A stretch of 64,000 nucleotides of DNA from Halictus rubicundus (lineage: Eukaryota > Arthropoda > Insecta > Hymenoptera > Halictidae), in contig NW_027488924.1 in NCBI RefSeq assembly GCF_050948215.1, forward strand, positions 62,001 through 126,000, written 5' to 3'. Shown in pieces: positions 44,746 to 53,490 of this stretch (position 1 is its first letter; every line of letters begins with the position of its first letter). Below the pieces are notes generated by a model that ran no database searches, was not told the origin of the DNA, and worked only from the letters and a program-made list of their open reading frames with translations. The translations under genes and the position numbers were made by a program.

Positions 44746-46059
44746 AACGAGCACGCATAACGACCACATTACTCCAAAATATTTCGGATATGGGATAAAT
44801 AGCTGCGTACAGTTTGTCAGATAGGAAAATTGGGATATACTGCGGTATGACCCACATAAAATTATGAGCTGAGATTTTAAGGAACGTATACATTCGATTC
44901 ATCTTGTACAGACGTATAGATAACATAATTAACATAATCTATATATTAAAAACAACACAACACGAGATGTGTAATGTTAAATTATCGAATGTGAGAGTCG
45001 TCAGAGTTGCTTGCTCGCTCTGCTGGCTCGGAAAAAAACTAACCAGACCAATGCTAATTTTATTACATTGCAAATTGATGTATTAGTTCGATTAGTTTTA
45101 ATGCAATTTAAATATGGATAACAGTATAGTTTTAATGCAATATTAATGTCCACTGAAAAGATATGTACAATACTTGCAACTTAATTAGCTCTGAATAGGT
45201 GTATTGAATATTTTAATAGATGAAGTAAGATTCTATTTGATTTCAATAGCTTGGAGCTCGTCTATAAAAATGCAAATGCATAACCATTCGCAGTCTACTG
45301 ACACATACATAACTAAGCGGCGATCCTTGCCAATGTGCACATGCCACGCGTTTGCGAATTGGTAAACTGTTCAACAGGGATGGGATGGTACGTGAACGCG
45401 CGAGCGCACAAAGACGCGTGTTCGTGAATGCGTCGGAAGAATCGGTAGACGAGGAGAGAAAAAATCGCCGCACACTCGCGCGCAAAAACGCTATAGAAGG
45501 TGTAACGGGTTCCCTTTGGTGGACTTATGGGGTGAGTCATCACCTGGCTTCGGTCTCTACAGAAGGGAAACGGGGGGCTCATAGGAGTGCCGTGTTATAG
45601 TCGAGGGAAACACGGGTAGGGCACGAAAAGATTCAGGGTGGTTGTGCTGCAAAAGGCAGGTGAGAATAGGGGTTTCAGCTAAACGAACGTGTATGCGCTG
45701 ATACATTTTGGCGAATATATTTTTCATTATTACAAAACTCTCTGGTGAACGGCGTGTACACTTAGGGGCAAAAAGATAGCGCATCTTACATTGTTTAAAG
45801 TATTCCATTAAGAACTAGTAAAAATACACTTTTCATGTCTTTACTAGTTTTAGGCATACCTGTATGTATAACTAATATTGTCCACAATACGCACTCCGAC
45901 AAAATTCTACGAATGTAAATATGAATTTTGTAGTACGCAAACGGAACTAGATGATGATGGCACAATCACAAAATCTACGCGTCTCAGTTGTACATCTGCT
46001 ACTGAATAACAAGTATCGATTGCGTGTAATAACATTTTGTGATTTACATTTGTTAAAAA
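44746..46059. other. Unassigned region
   Basis: A CpG-bearing stretch at 45320-45560 has open frames on both strands (45243-45485, 45313-45582, 45352-45600). They share no motif with known families and cannot all be real, so I do not call any. The rest is AT-rich. Confidence 0.35.
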
Positions 46060-46852
46060 AGACAATAGATTGATAAAAACAGACCGTGGAATTGAAAGTA
46101 AACCAAGTGCTCGTGAAATATTTCATACCATATCGAAACTAAAAAATGAACAATATTCAGTGGCACAAATATCAAACGTCACAAACCGAAGTCGTAAAGT
46201 TATAACGGATTTATTGAAAGATCCAGGAAATCATGGAAAAAAGAGTTCTGGACGTTTTTAAAACTCCAAGATGACGGCTCGACAAACTGTGCACAGTATT
46301 ACATTACAAGTAAACATTATTGACGTAAATATTAATACAAAGTAATGTGCAGAAAAGTATGTATTTATGAAGAAAAATGCTAATGAGCCATGTTTACGAA
46401 TGAGAAGATATTCAATTTACAACTTGTTAGGCGAACCTGATATTTTTAATTATTATTATCATGTTTTTGAGACAGAAGCAACAAATTTGGCACCATCGCT
46501 AGATGGAAGATGGCAGCGTAATGATTTGGTCCAGTATTGGCTATTATGGGGAAATGGACGTAAAATTTATTGCTGGAAAAATAAATGGCACAAAGCATTT
46601 AGAAATGATCGATGAATACATATGCAACAAGAGCTTCATTTTCCAACACGAAATCGCTAGGATTCATACTGCCAAGGTAGTGAAGAAATACTTTTCCTGA
46701 AAACAATTCAAATTTTAAATTAGTCATCTTCCCATCTCAACATTGTGAAAAATAGTAGACAATTTGAAACCGCTTAATGATTTTCAGCAGTGTATTCAAG
46801 AGAAGTGACAAAAATTCAGTCAGAAAAGTATCAAAAAATAAATCTTGAAGTA
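46060..46852 (+). pseudogene. Tc1-like transposase remnant
   Basis: Three reading-frame pieces follow the order of a Tc1/mariner-superfamily transposase. 46070-46258 encodes an N-terminal helix-turn-helix (about KNEQYSVAQISNVTNRSRK, then a GKKSSGR turn). The continuing sequence gives SKMTAR, the second HTH start. 46367-46700 gives YNLLGEPDIF, then GSVMIWSSIGYYG and HTAKVVKKYF. 46760-46850 gives LKPLNDFQQCIQEK, the C-terminal helix. Stops and frameshifts separate the pieces. The first catalytic Asp segment (normally FSDE) is lost, and the second, normally DNA before HTAK, reads EIA. It cannot be active. No terminal inverted repeats are clear. Confidence 0.7.
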
Positions 46853-47190
46853 TACAGGGTGGTCCTGTAAAAATTAGCACTTGAATATGTCTGTTATTTT
46901 TGAAAATGTGAAAAAGCTTTATTAACTAAAGTTTTTCAGTATAAAGAGGACTACAATACAGGTATAACAGATTTTCTGTAGATGAAAGAGTTTTGAAGAT
47001 TTCAAGGTCACCTACATTTTTTCAAATAGAAACGTATATTTTTCTATACATTAATCGATGCAGCTCATCCTTCTCTATAAAAAAAAAGTAATAACCTATG
47101 TATGTCGAAAAATGATTAATTTAAGAGATATTTCAACTTTAAAATTGAATTTTGTATTTACACTACATTCAACTTACTAGCGAAAAATAT
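46853..47190 (+). repeat. CAGGGTGGTCC dispersed repeat
   Basis: It starts TATACAGGGTGGTCCTGTAAAAATTAGCAC immediately after the Tc1 remnant. It contains an AAGATTTCAAGGTCACCTACATTTTTTCAAATAGAA block also present, diverged, in the 25551 copy. No coding content. Confidence 0.5.
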
Positions 47191-48195
47191 ATATTTATAT
47201 TTAACTCCTGTGTCTGGCAATTGATGCATGAACTTTTTCTTGTTGCATAAAGATCCGGAGTTTAGTAATAAAACATACGAATGTTTCAGCAAAAGCATCT
47301 TTACGATTCGTACAGGTCTGATATAAGAAATCTAAAATTGGTTCAGTTTGATTAATTTTGTTTTGACTCGAAATATCGATATTTTCGATGTTCCGAATGA
47401 CGTATCTCGTTTCACGAGCAGGGTCTGTGGTTTGTAGTGGCAAGTTTTTTTTTTGTGTATTTCTTTCGTTCTTCTTGCATACACGCGTACGGTGTAGTCA
47501 ATTAAATATCGATCGATAATCGGCACGTGTATTATGGGTATTAAATCGATTTCGTGAGTTCCTCTCGCCTTCGATCGTCTTTCGTTCTCCTCCGTGTATG
47601 CGTCCCTCTTGTCGTCAATGATTAAATCATGTCGAAAGCACCTTCGTTTCACTCGATCGTGCATTTGAATTTTTTTCCACAGTTCTCATGCTACTTCAAT
47701 TTCAACTGACACCGAATAAAAAATCCCGGTCTGCAGACCACACTTTTTAGTCCCGTGCAATCTATGAAAACTGTTTTAAAATTCCACCGATAGTAATGAT
47801 ATATCTGGCGAAACTTTCCTGGCATGACAATTTCAGTTATTTCAAAGGGACATCATAAAAGTTACCCATAACGAAGAAAAAGGTCTGATCGATTACTCTG
47901 CTCTAACATATGAAGGTAGATACGAGCGATGTGTCACTATTTTTTTCTTGTGTCTAATCGAGTTCATTACACTCCTATTGTCTTTTCGATCATTTATGTT
48001 TATTTGTATTACTCTTTTCTTAGTAACTCAATGAAGCATCCAGCTTCGTTTGTGTATTTTCGTAATTTTGTAGGTATACTTCATCTTGATCTATTTTTTT
48101 TTGTTTCTTATTTTATACAGAAACATCCTGCAAAATGTAAAAAACATTGTGTATTGTCAGAAAGTTTATTGATCTTTTACGTAAAATTCATATTT
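47191..48195. other. AT-rich DNA, no gene recognised
   Basis: AAGATCCGGAGTTTAGTAATAA near 47252 is a diverged MITE end of the CCGCAGTCTAGT family. Frames at 47201-47443, 47332-47664 and 47929-48243 lack motifs. This lies upstream of the LYST-like last exon and is most simply read as intron. Confidence 0.4.
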
Positions 48196-48362
48196 CAGTG
48201 TGCCCCACGAACTTTTCCACTTGAAATATCTTCGTTATTTTAAACGGAATGATACCTCCTTTACGCTCCCACTTGTCAAAAAACTGCTATTGCTGTATTA
48301 CTAATTGCTTTAAATCCTATAACTTTTATTTGAAACATGGACAGAGTTCGTGGAACACACTG
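48196..48362. mobile_element. 167-bp MITE with CAGTGTG ends
   Basis: CAGTGTGCCCCACGAACTTTTCCA at the left and, inward from the right, CAGTGTGTTCCACGAACTCTGTCCA are the ends. The A/T interior contains GAAATATCTTCGTTATTTTA and its loose inverse. It lies in the presumed last intron of the LYST-like gene. Confidence 0.65.
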
Positions 48363-48399
48363 TATATTTGGCCTTAACTTCACCCTGACAACCCAGAAA

Positions 48400-48610
48400 T
48401 TTTTAACTTTTTTCATATAATCCTATAGATTTTGGCGAGAAAATGCTAAAAATCCAAGTTTTAATATTAGGAATTCACTGGTTCAAAAGTTACGCGAGTT
48501 TAAAGTTGAGCAATTTTAAGTATTTTTGACGGGTAAGGTCGTCACCATTGAAACTTGGATTTTTAGAATTTTCTCGTCAAATTCTACAGGATTATATAAA
48601 GAAAAATTAA
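48400..48610. repeat. Inverted repeat spanning the acceptor of the LYST-like last exon
   Basis: 48400-48459 is the reverse complement of 48551-48608 with few mismatches (AACTTGGATTTTTAG-ATTTTCTCG-CAAA-TCTA-AGGATTATAT). The right arm contains the polypyrimidine region, the AG at 48588-48589 and the first ~19 bases of the exon. Confidence 0.75.
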
Positions 48611-48861
48611 AAACGTCCGTGAACGTAATAGCGACAGGATTGGACAACGGTGTGATAAGATTGTGGAGCAGTTGGGACTTGAGATTAGTTCGGGAAATTC
48701 TGAATGGTATCAAGGGCTGTGGAGCGGTGATCGCGATCGCGTGGGCATTAGATCAGCATCATTTGTACGCGGTCACCGAGGACTCGACAGTTTTGATATG
48801 GGAGGGTTCGAAACGTCTGAGCAACGGTACCCCGAAGTTCGTCAACTTGACGACCCTCTAA
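48590..48861 (+). CDS. Terminal exon of a WD40 protein, probably LYST (mauve)-like
   Basis: The exon follows ...TTCTACAG and ends at TAA (48859-48861). AATAAA follows only seven bases later (48868-48873), so it is the last exon. The frame contains two WD40 blades: VNVIATGLDNGVIRLWSSWD then LRLVREI, and a second AWALDQHHLYAVTEDSTVLIW, ending NLTTL. The HHLY-A-DSTV-IW arrangement with a short tail resembles the C-terminus of BEACH-WD40 lysosomal trafficking regulator (LYST), a large cytosolic protein that controls lysosome-related organelle size. That match is from memory; another BEACH-WD40 family member is possible. Upstream exons must lie to the left, but I could not identify any in this window, so the preceding intron is long or the piece is an isolated duplicate. 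Confidence 0.6.
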
Positions 48862-48867
48862 TTTGTA

Positions 48868-48873
48868 AATAAA
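48868..48873 (+). promoter_or_regulatory. Polyadenylation signal of the LYST-like gene
   Basis: AATAAA lies seven bases past the stop codon. A very short 3' UTR would result. Confidence 0.55.
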
Positions 48874-48879
48874 ACAAAA

Positions 48880-49329
48880 CCAAAATGCCTTTCGAATCCA
48901 TCGACGTAGCTTAAGAACTTTTATTTTATATAGCATCTCGAACATTCATTTCTACCAATAAGCTTTTTTCCAATCGATTTGCCATCGCGTTTCCACCTAT
49001 AGAACGAACGAATGTCACGTTAAAGTATTATTTTTATCGATATGTTCATTGAAATTCTATTTTTCGTTATATATTTCTAGGAACGCGTTCGCATCGACGT
49101 TTTTATATTTTGTTGTATCGAAGAACATGTAATGCACTTACTAAGGAGTTAGGTACATGTTGTGTTATGAATGTATTTATAAATGGAACGATAGTACACT
49201 GAACATATACAGTTCCATCGAACTGTTACACATTCATAAATTTTTTATGTTCATAACATTCACGACGTTTGTATATAAGAATACCAAGTAAATTTGTAAA
49301 ACATGAAATTAGAATTGGGTGCACTTACT
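48880..49329. other. Intergenic space between two convergent genes
   Basis: AT-rich. It should contain both 3' ends. I see a diverged inverted pair, TGTGTTATGAATGTATTTATAAATGGAA and TTACACATTCATAAATTTTTTATG, at 49159-49245, a likely small hairpin. No clear AATAAA for the minus-strand gene lies near its stop. Confidence 0.4.
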
Positions 49330-50134
49330 TCAGATTACGTTTAAGCAGTCCTCGACAATCTCGAACATGGGATAGTACTTTCCTGTCCTTCTAGCAATTT
49401 GCTCTGCAGTGTCACCGCTCGAATTGACCAACCGGGGATTGATATCCGGGTGCAGAAGAAGAAGCTGCAGCGAACAAGAATTGTGAGAGCTAGCCGAGAC
49501 CAAATGCAGAGGAGTCTGATCCCCCTTGCTTTTGGCATTTATGTCCGCTCCGTTTGCAATTAAAACCATGGCGCATTCGACGTTGTTCCAACAACAAGCC
49601 GAATGCAGGGGTTGCCAGTCGTCCATGGTTTTAGAATCTATTTTCGCGCCAGCCTGTAGCAGGTACTGTAGCAAATAAAGCGGAGTGTAACCGTCGTCAT
49701 CCGTGCTTTCTAACAATTCCCGATTTTTCTGTATTAACGTTCGTATTTTCTCGAGATCGCCTTTCTCGGCTGCGTGGAGAATTTCATTCTCGTCGACCTC
49801 TAAAAATAAGAAGCAATCCTAAGCACGAATGTCATAATTAGACCGCCGACCTTTATACAAAATGAAAATTGTCTGCATCACTTTGTCCGAAGCAGGAGAG
49901 TGTGAGAAAGAGAGAGAGGGAGAAACATGTTACATTTTTTAATAATTTTGACAAATTAGAAGTAATACGTCACTTTCGTTCCTAACCTCTCGCATTCCGC
50001 GCAACTTCCACTCCGTCATCGTCATCCTCCCATCCGCTAACTTGCATACGCTCGCTCCGAGGCTCGCTTAAAATTTTATCGCGAATTTGTTCCAGACTCA
50101 TCGGCTTGTCAGTTTCTTCATCGGACGACCACAT
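49330..50134 (-). CDS. ANKRD49: Ankyrin repeat domain-containing protein 49-like, two exons
   Basis: Exons are 49987-50134 and 49330-49799. The donor is GAGAG|GTTAGG and the acceptor ATTTTTAG|AGGTC; the intron is phase 1, 187 bp. The product is 205 residues against 239 in human. Residues 1-49 are acidic (MWSSDEE, WEDDDDG). Then come ILHAAEKGDL, DGYTPL (85-90), DDWQPLHSACCWNN, NGADINAKSKG and TPLHL, ending IARRTGKYYPMFEIVEDC. This last motif and the WNN repeat are hallmarks of ANKRD49, a small nuclear/cytoplasmic ankyrin protein without an enzymatic role. The ATG at 50134 is the only in-frame start with an acidic N-terminus. One ankyrin repeat is shortened by about nine residues after DGYTPL. 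Confidence 0.85.
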
Positions 50135-50764
50135 TTTGACTCGTAAAGTACGAAATTAAACAACCGTTCCAGGAACGTCGTGTTATCATGGTTCTTTGTG
50201 CCTACATATATATGTATGTATTTAGGATTGTTGCCATTTGTCATCCTCGTCGCGGTTACCCCGGATTAGTCCTAGCGATTTCTATTAGCGCCCGCCAAAA
50301 TGATTTATGATCATAAATAGTACGCATCGGCAATTTGTTAACGTGCTGCTCGCGGCCAAAGACTTGAATTTTAATTAAATGCTCGAATACACATGTTGAC
50401 TCGACAGCCCTAATACGCCGGTCGTTTCCGTGCATCGGAGGAGCCGCGTATGCGATTGAAAGTATTTGAAAGACAAATTATGAAATTAGTAGTTTCGGAC
50501 GAGACCCGAGAGATACTTCTTATTCTCGATTGTTTTGCGAATATTAAGTTACGACGGCTGTCAATTGATTCAACGTGTAAGGTCATTTACGATTCCGGCG
50601 TACACTGTGCGATTCAAATGCAACGTTCGGCGAGAACCACAGATTTCGTCTAAATGACCCTCGCCAGTAACTGTCTAAATTTTATCTGCACCACTGATTC
50701 CCTTGGAAGCATTTAGTCAAGCGGTAAACAGGCTCTACGGTGCAGCAAAGGCAAGGCAAAAGGT
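50135..50764. other. Upstream region of ANKRD49; unsupported short frame
   Basis: It should contain the ANKRD49 promoter. I see no TATA box at a proper distance; the sequence around 50260-50330 (CCCGGATTAG, GCGCCCGCCAAAATG) is CpG-containing. A 67-codon frame at 50450-50653 (+) has no recognised domain. Confidence 0.35.
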
Positions 50765-50990
50765 AATAATTTTTCTAATTCTGTAATTTTTTTATCAAAC
50801 TTTTACCATCGTATTCACCTTGTTTTTCTATTTCAAATGACACCAAACACGATTCAATTCTACGTGTAATACGATTCTAATTACTCGTGTAAAAGGCGAT
50901 CAATATTTCAGGCGCGGAAGATGTCGCCAGATGTCGCCGAATGGAAAAGAGAGAGACGCGGAGAGTCGAATCGTCGAACGGCAGTCCCTC
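50765..50990 (+). repeat. Dispersed repeat R1, diverged copy
   Basis: It contains ATCAAACTTTTACCATCGTATTC, AAATGACACCAAACACGATTC, TACTCGTGTAA and a purine-rich AAAAGAGAGAGACGCGGAGAG tail. These are the same parts, in the same order, as 14565-14640 followed by 14440-14480. Confidence 0.5.
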
Positions 50991-51285
50991 CTTCTCTTTT
51001 AATCCCTCTCCTTCTCTACGTTCGGCACACTACAAAAAATGTAGCATCTCTACTAGAACTGTCGCTCGACAGACCCGACGATACGAAAGTTACGGGCAGA
51101 TTACTGTAACACAATAACTGAAATCTGTGGCTCAAATACGGGCATACGGGGTCAATAAGTATAGGGATTGATTTTTCCTGCCAACAGGAAGCTGTGGATT
51201 CCACAGTGTTGAAACCCGCTGGTAACTCTGTATCGATGCAGCAGAGCCATATTTTGAAGATTATCAACCCAATGTAAATATATCT

Positions 51286-51786
51286 TCAATAATTTTTTTT
51301 ATGACTTCAGCCCCGATACTCATCGGACAGATGTTAATCATTAGCTTGCCTTTTGTGACATTTCCCACTCCCCCACAAACATACCTCTTTGCTCCCCCCC
51401 GCCCTACCCATGCACATCCTGGACCCCCTCTACCGGTTGCACTCCCACTATCATTTCAACTTCCTCTCCCATTCACTCCTTCTCCTTTCATTCGCTCCCC
51501 GTCCCCACTCATCCCCGCGTCATTTCTCTCCACTCATCCACTCTCCTCATCCAATCCTCCCCCATGCCTTCCTCTCCCAGTATTTCCCCCGCCATCCCCT
51601 GCCAGCCCCTTCCCTCAACCCCTCTCATGCAGCCCTCCCATGCGTGCTCCCATATCTCCTTCTCCCACCCGCAGACCCTGCACTTTTTCTCCTCCCCCCC
51701 AACCAATATTTTCCACCGCTCTTCCCACTTCCTCATCTGTACCTGGCTACCCTCTGCCATCTGCTTTCCCCCCACCCTTTCCCTAG
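51286..51786 (-). pseudogene. 5'-truncated non-LTR retrotransposon, ORF2 C-terminus
   Basis: On the minus strand, 51775-51509 encodes the C-terminal tail of an insect R1/I-clade-type ORF2. The mark is CRVCGWEKEIWEHAWEGC, a C-x2-C-x8-H-x4-C zinc knuckle that follows the reverse transcriptase in these elements, then a glutamate/arginine-rich tail. The A-tail is the TTTTTTTT on the plus strand at 51292-51299. The reverse transcriptase and endonuclease are gone, and the break at 51787 coincides with the end of the adjacent foldback. Proline-rich plus-strand frames over the same DNA are antisense artefacts. It is dead. Confidence 0.7.
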
Positions 51787-53490
51787 GAATATGTTGTAGT
51801 CTTTAGTGATCTTTGAACGAATCTCAAAGGATTTCGTTGATTTTACAGACATGTAAAAGAAAGTGTCACTCTTTTTTCAATAAATTATAAGACCGAATAA
51901 TTATTAGAACTAACAAACCGATAAAAATGAGTTTTTAGGACCTTATAGTGATAACTAGACTGCGGATCTTTATGCATTTATGGCTTATGAAAATGTTTAA
52001 AAAAAAAAAATGCTATAAAATAAAATTCGATAGAATTTAGCACGATTTTCATTTATTTTGGATTTACAGAGGCTTTTCCCATGAAAAATAGTTTTTTATT
52101 TTATTTCATTTTCTGGTTTGTCTGCAAAAATTGGAAATTGCATAAACATCCGCAGTCTAGTGATAACATAAGAGTGTGTACTAAAAATGTTGTCGTTTGA
52201 AAAAAATGTTTCTTTCACCATTTATTTTGCAATTGTTTCAAACAAATGCGATGTTTTCATGGCACGAATATTCTTAAAAATTGAGGATTCTGAATTGAGG
52301 ATTCGATTCTGAAAAAAGGAAGATATAGCCCAAAGCGTCGCCTTGACAACTCTTTTTTTAAGAATTCAAATTATTTGAAGTGAATGCTGCACTTATGTTA
52401 CCTCGTCCGGCCGCAGTTTCTACCGCGCGCCAGCCGTCGGAGGCTGCATATCATGGTGCAGCGTTCATTTCATAACTTTAATTTCGTCAATTTTAAACTG
52501 TCCGATATTTTGATAAAGGTCCTCGTATTCTTCAAATTTTGAAAAATGTTCCTGCCACGAAAACATTGCATTTGTCTAAAACAATTGCAATAAATAAATG
52601 GTGAAGAAAACAATTTTTTTTATTTCAAATGACAACGTTTTTAACGTACCGGACACTGTAAGACTGTGTGTGCATTTGAGAGTAAAACTGTCGCGAGTTA
52701 CTCTCCAGAGTCAAATTCGTCAGTGTTTTATTATGCACGAAAGGGATAGCCCTCTCCGGTAGCAAATATTTCCGATGCTACCGGAGAGTGCCATTCCTTT
52801 CGTGCATAATAAAACACTGACGAATTGACTCTGGAGAATAAGACGTGACAGTTTTACTCTTAAATTGGCACGCATCCTTAGAGTGTATGTAGACTAAAAA
52901 TGTTGTCACTCGAAGAAAATGTTTTTCCACCGTTTATTTTGCAATTGTTTGAAACAAATGTTCCTGCTTTCGTGGCAGGAGCAATTTAAAAACTTTAAGG
53001 GAAATGAGGAACTTTCTCATAAAAGCGGACAGTTTCAAATTTCCGTAATTAAAGTTATTTCAAGTGAACGCTGCACCGTGACATACAGCTTCCGACGGCA
53101 GGCGCGCGGTAGAAGCAGCGGCCGGACATCTTACCTACGTGCAGCGTTCACTTAAAATAATTTTAATTCTCATTAAATTGTCAGTAATGGGGACACTTTG
53201 CGCTATCTCCCCATTCTTTTTCAAATTTTTAAGAATATTCCGGCCATGAAAATATTGCATCTGTTTCAAACAATTGCAAAATGAATGGTGAAAAAAACAT
53301 TTTTTTCAAATGACAACATTTTTAGTATACTCATCACTATAAGCTCCCAAAAACTCATCTTTGATCTTTGTCGATTTGTTAGTTCTAGCCGTACAATTTA
53401 ATGAAAAAAGAGTGACACTTTCTTACTTTTCTGTAAAATCATGAAAATCCTTTGAGACTTGTTCATAGGTGACTACAACATATTCTTTGA
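51787..53490. mobile_element. 1.7-kb nested foldback element
   Basis: The outer ends are GAATATGTTGTAGTC, inward from about 51790 and from 53490. The outer arms include AAAGTGTCACTCTTTTTTCA and AGAACTAACAAA. Each arm itself holds a smaller foldback (about 52180-52640 and 52890-53330) whose ends share TTGCAATTGTTT-AAACAAATG and whose middle is a CpG-rich GTGAACGCTGCAC...CGCGCG segment. The centre (52715-52850) is a near-perfect hairpin, TTTATTATGCACGAAAGG over CTACCGGAGAG. No coding content is recognised. Confidence 0.8.
51957..52164. mobile_element. ACTAGACTGCGG MITE inserted in the left arm only
   Basis: AACTAGACTGCGGATCTTTATGCA at the left, and inward from the right ACTAGACTGCGGATGTTTATGCAAT. 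The matching place in the right arm reads straight through (tatagtgatgagtatactaaaaatg, inverted at about 53313-53337). The target is consistent with TA. Confidence 0.7.

Noticed and set aside
45243..45600. CpG-containing stretch with three overlapping frames as a gene or promoter
   Set aside because: The frames conflict, no motif is recognised and no splice context is visible.
51301..51799. Long proline/serine-rich plus-strand open frames
   Set aside because: They are antisense to the non-LTR ORF2 end, whose C-x2-C-x8-H-x4-C knuckle is recognisable on the minus strand. The low-complexity composition is a by-product of a purine-rich coding strand.
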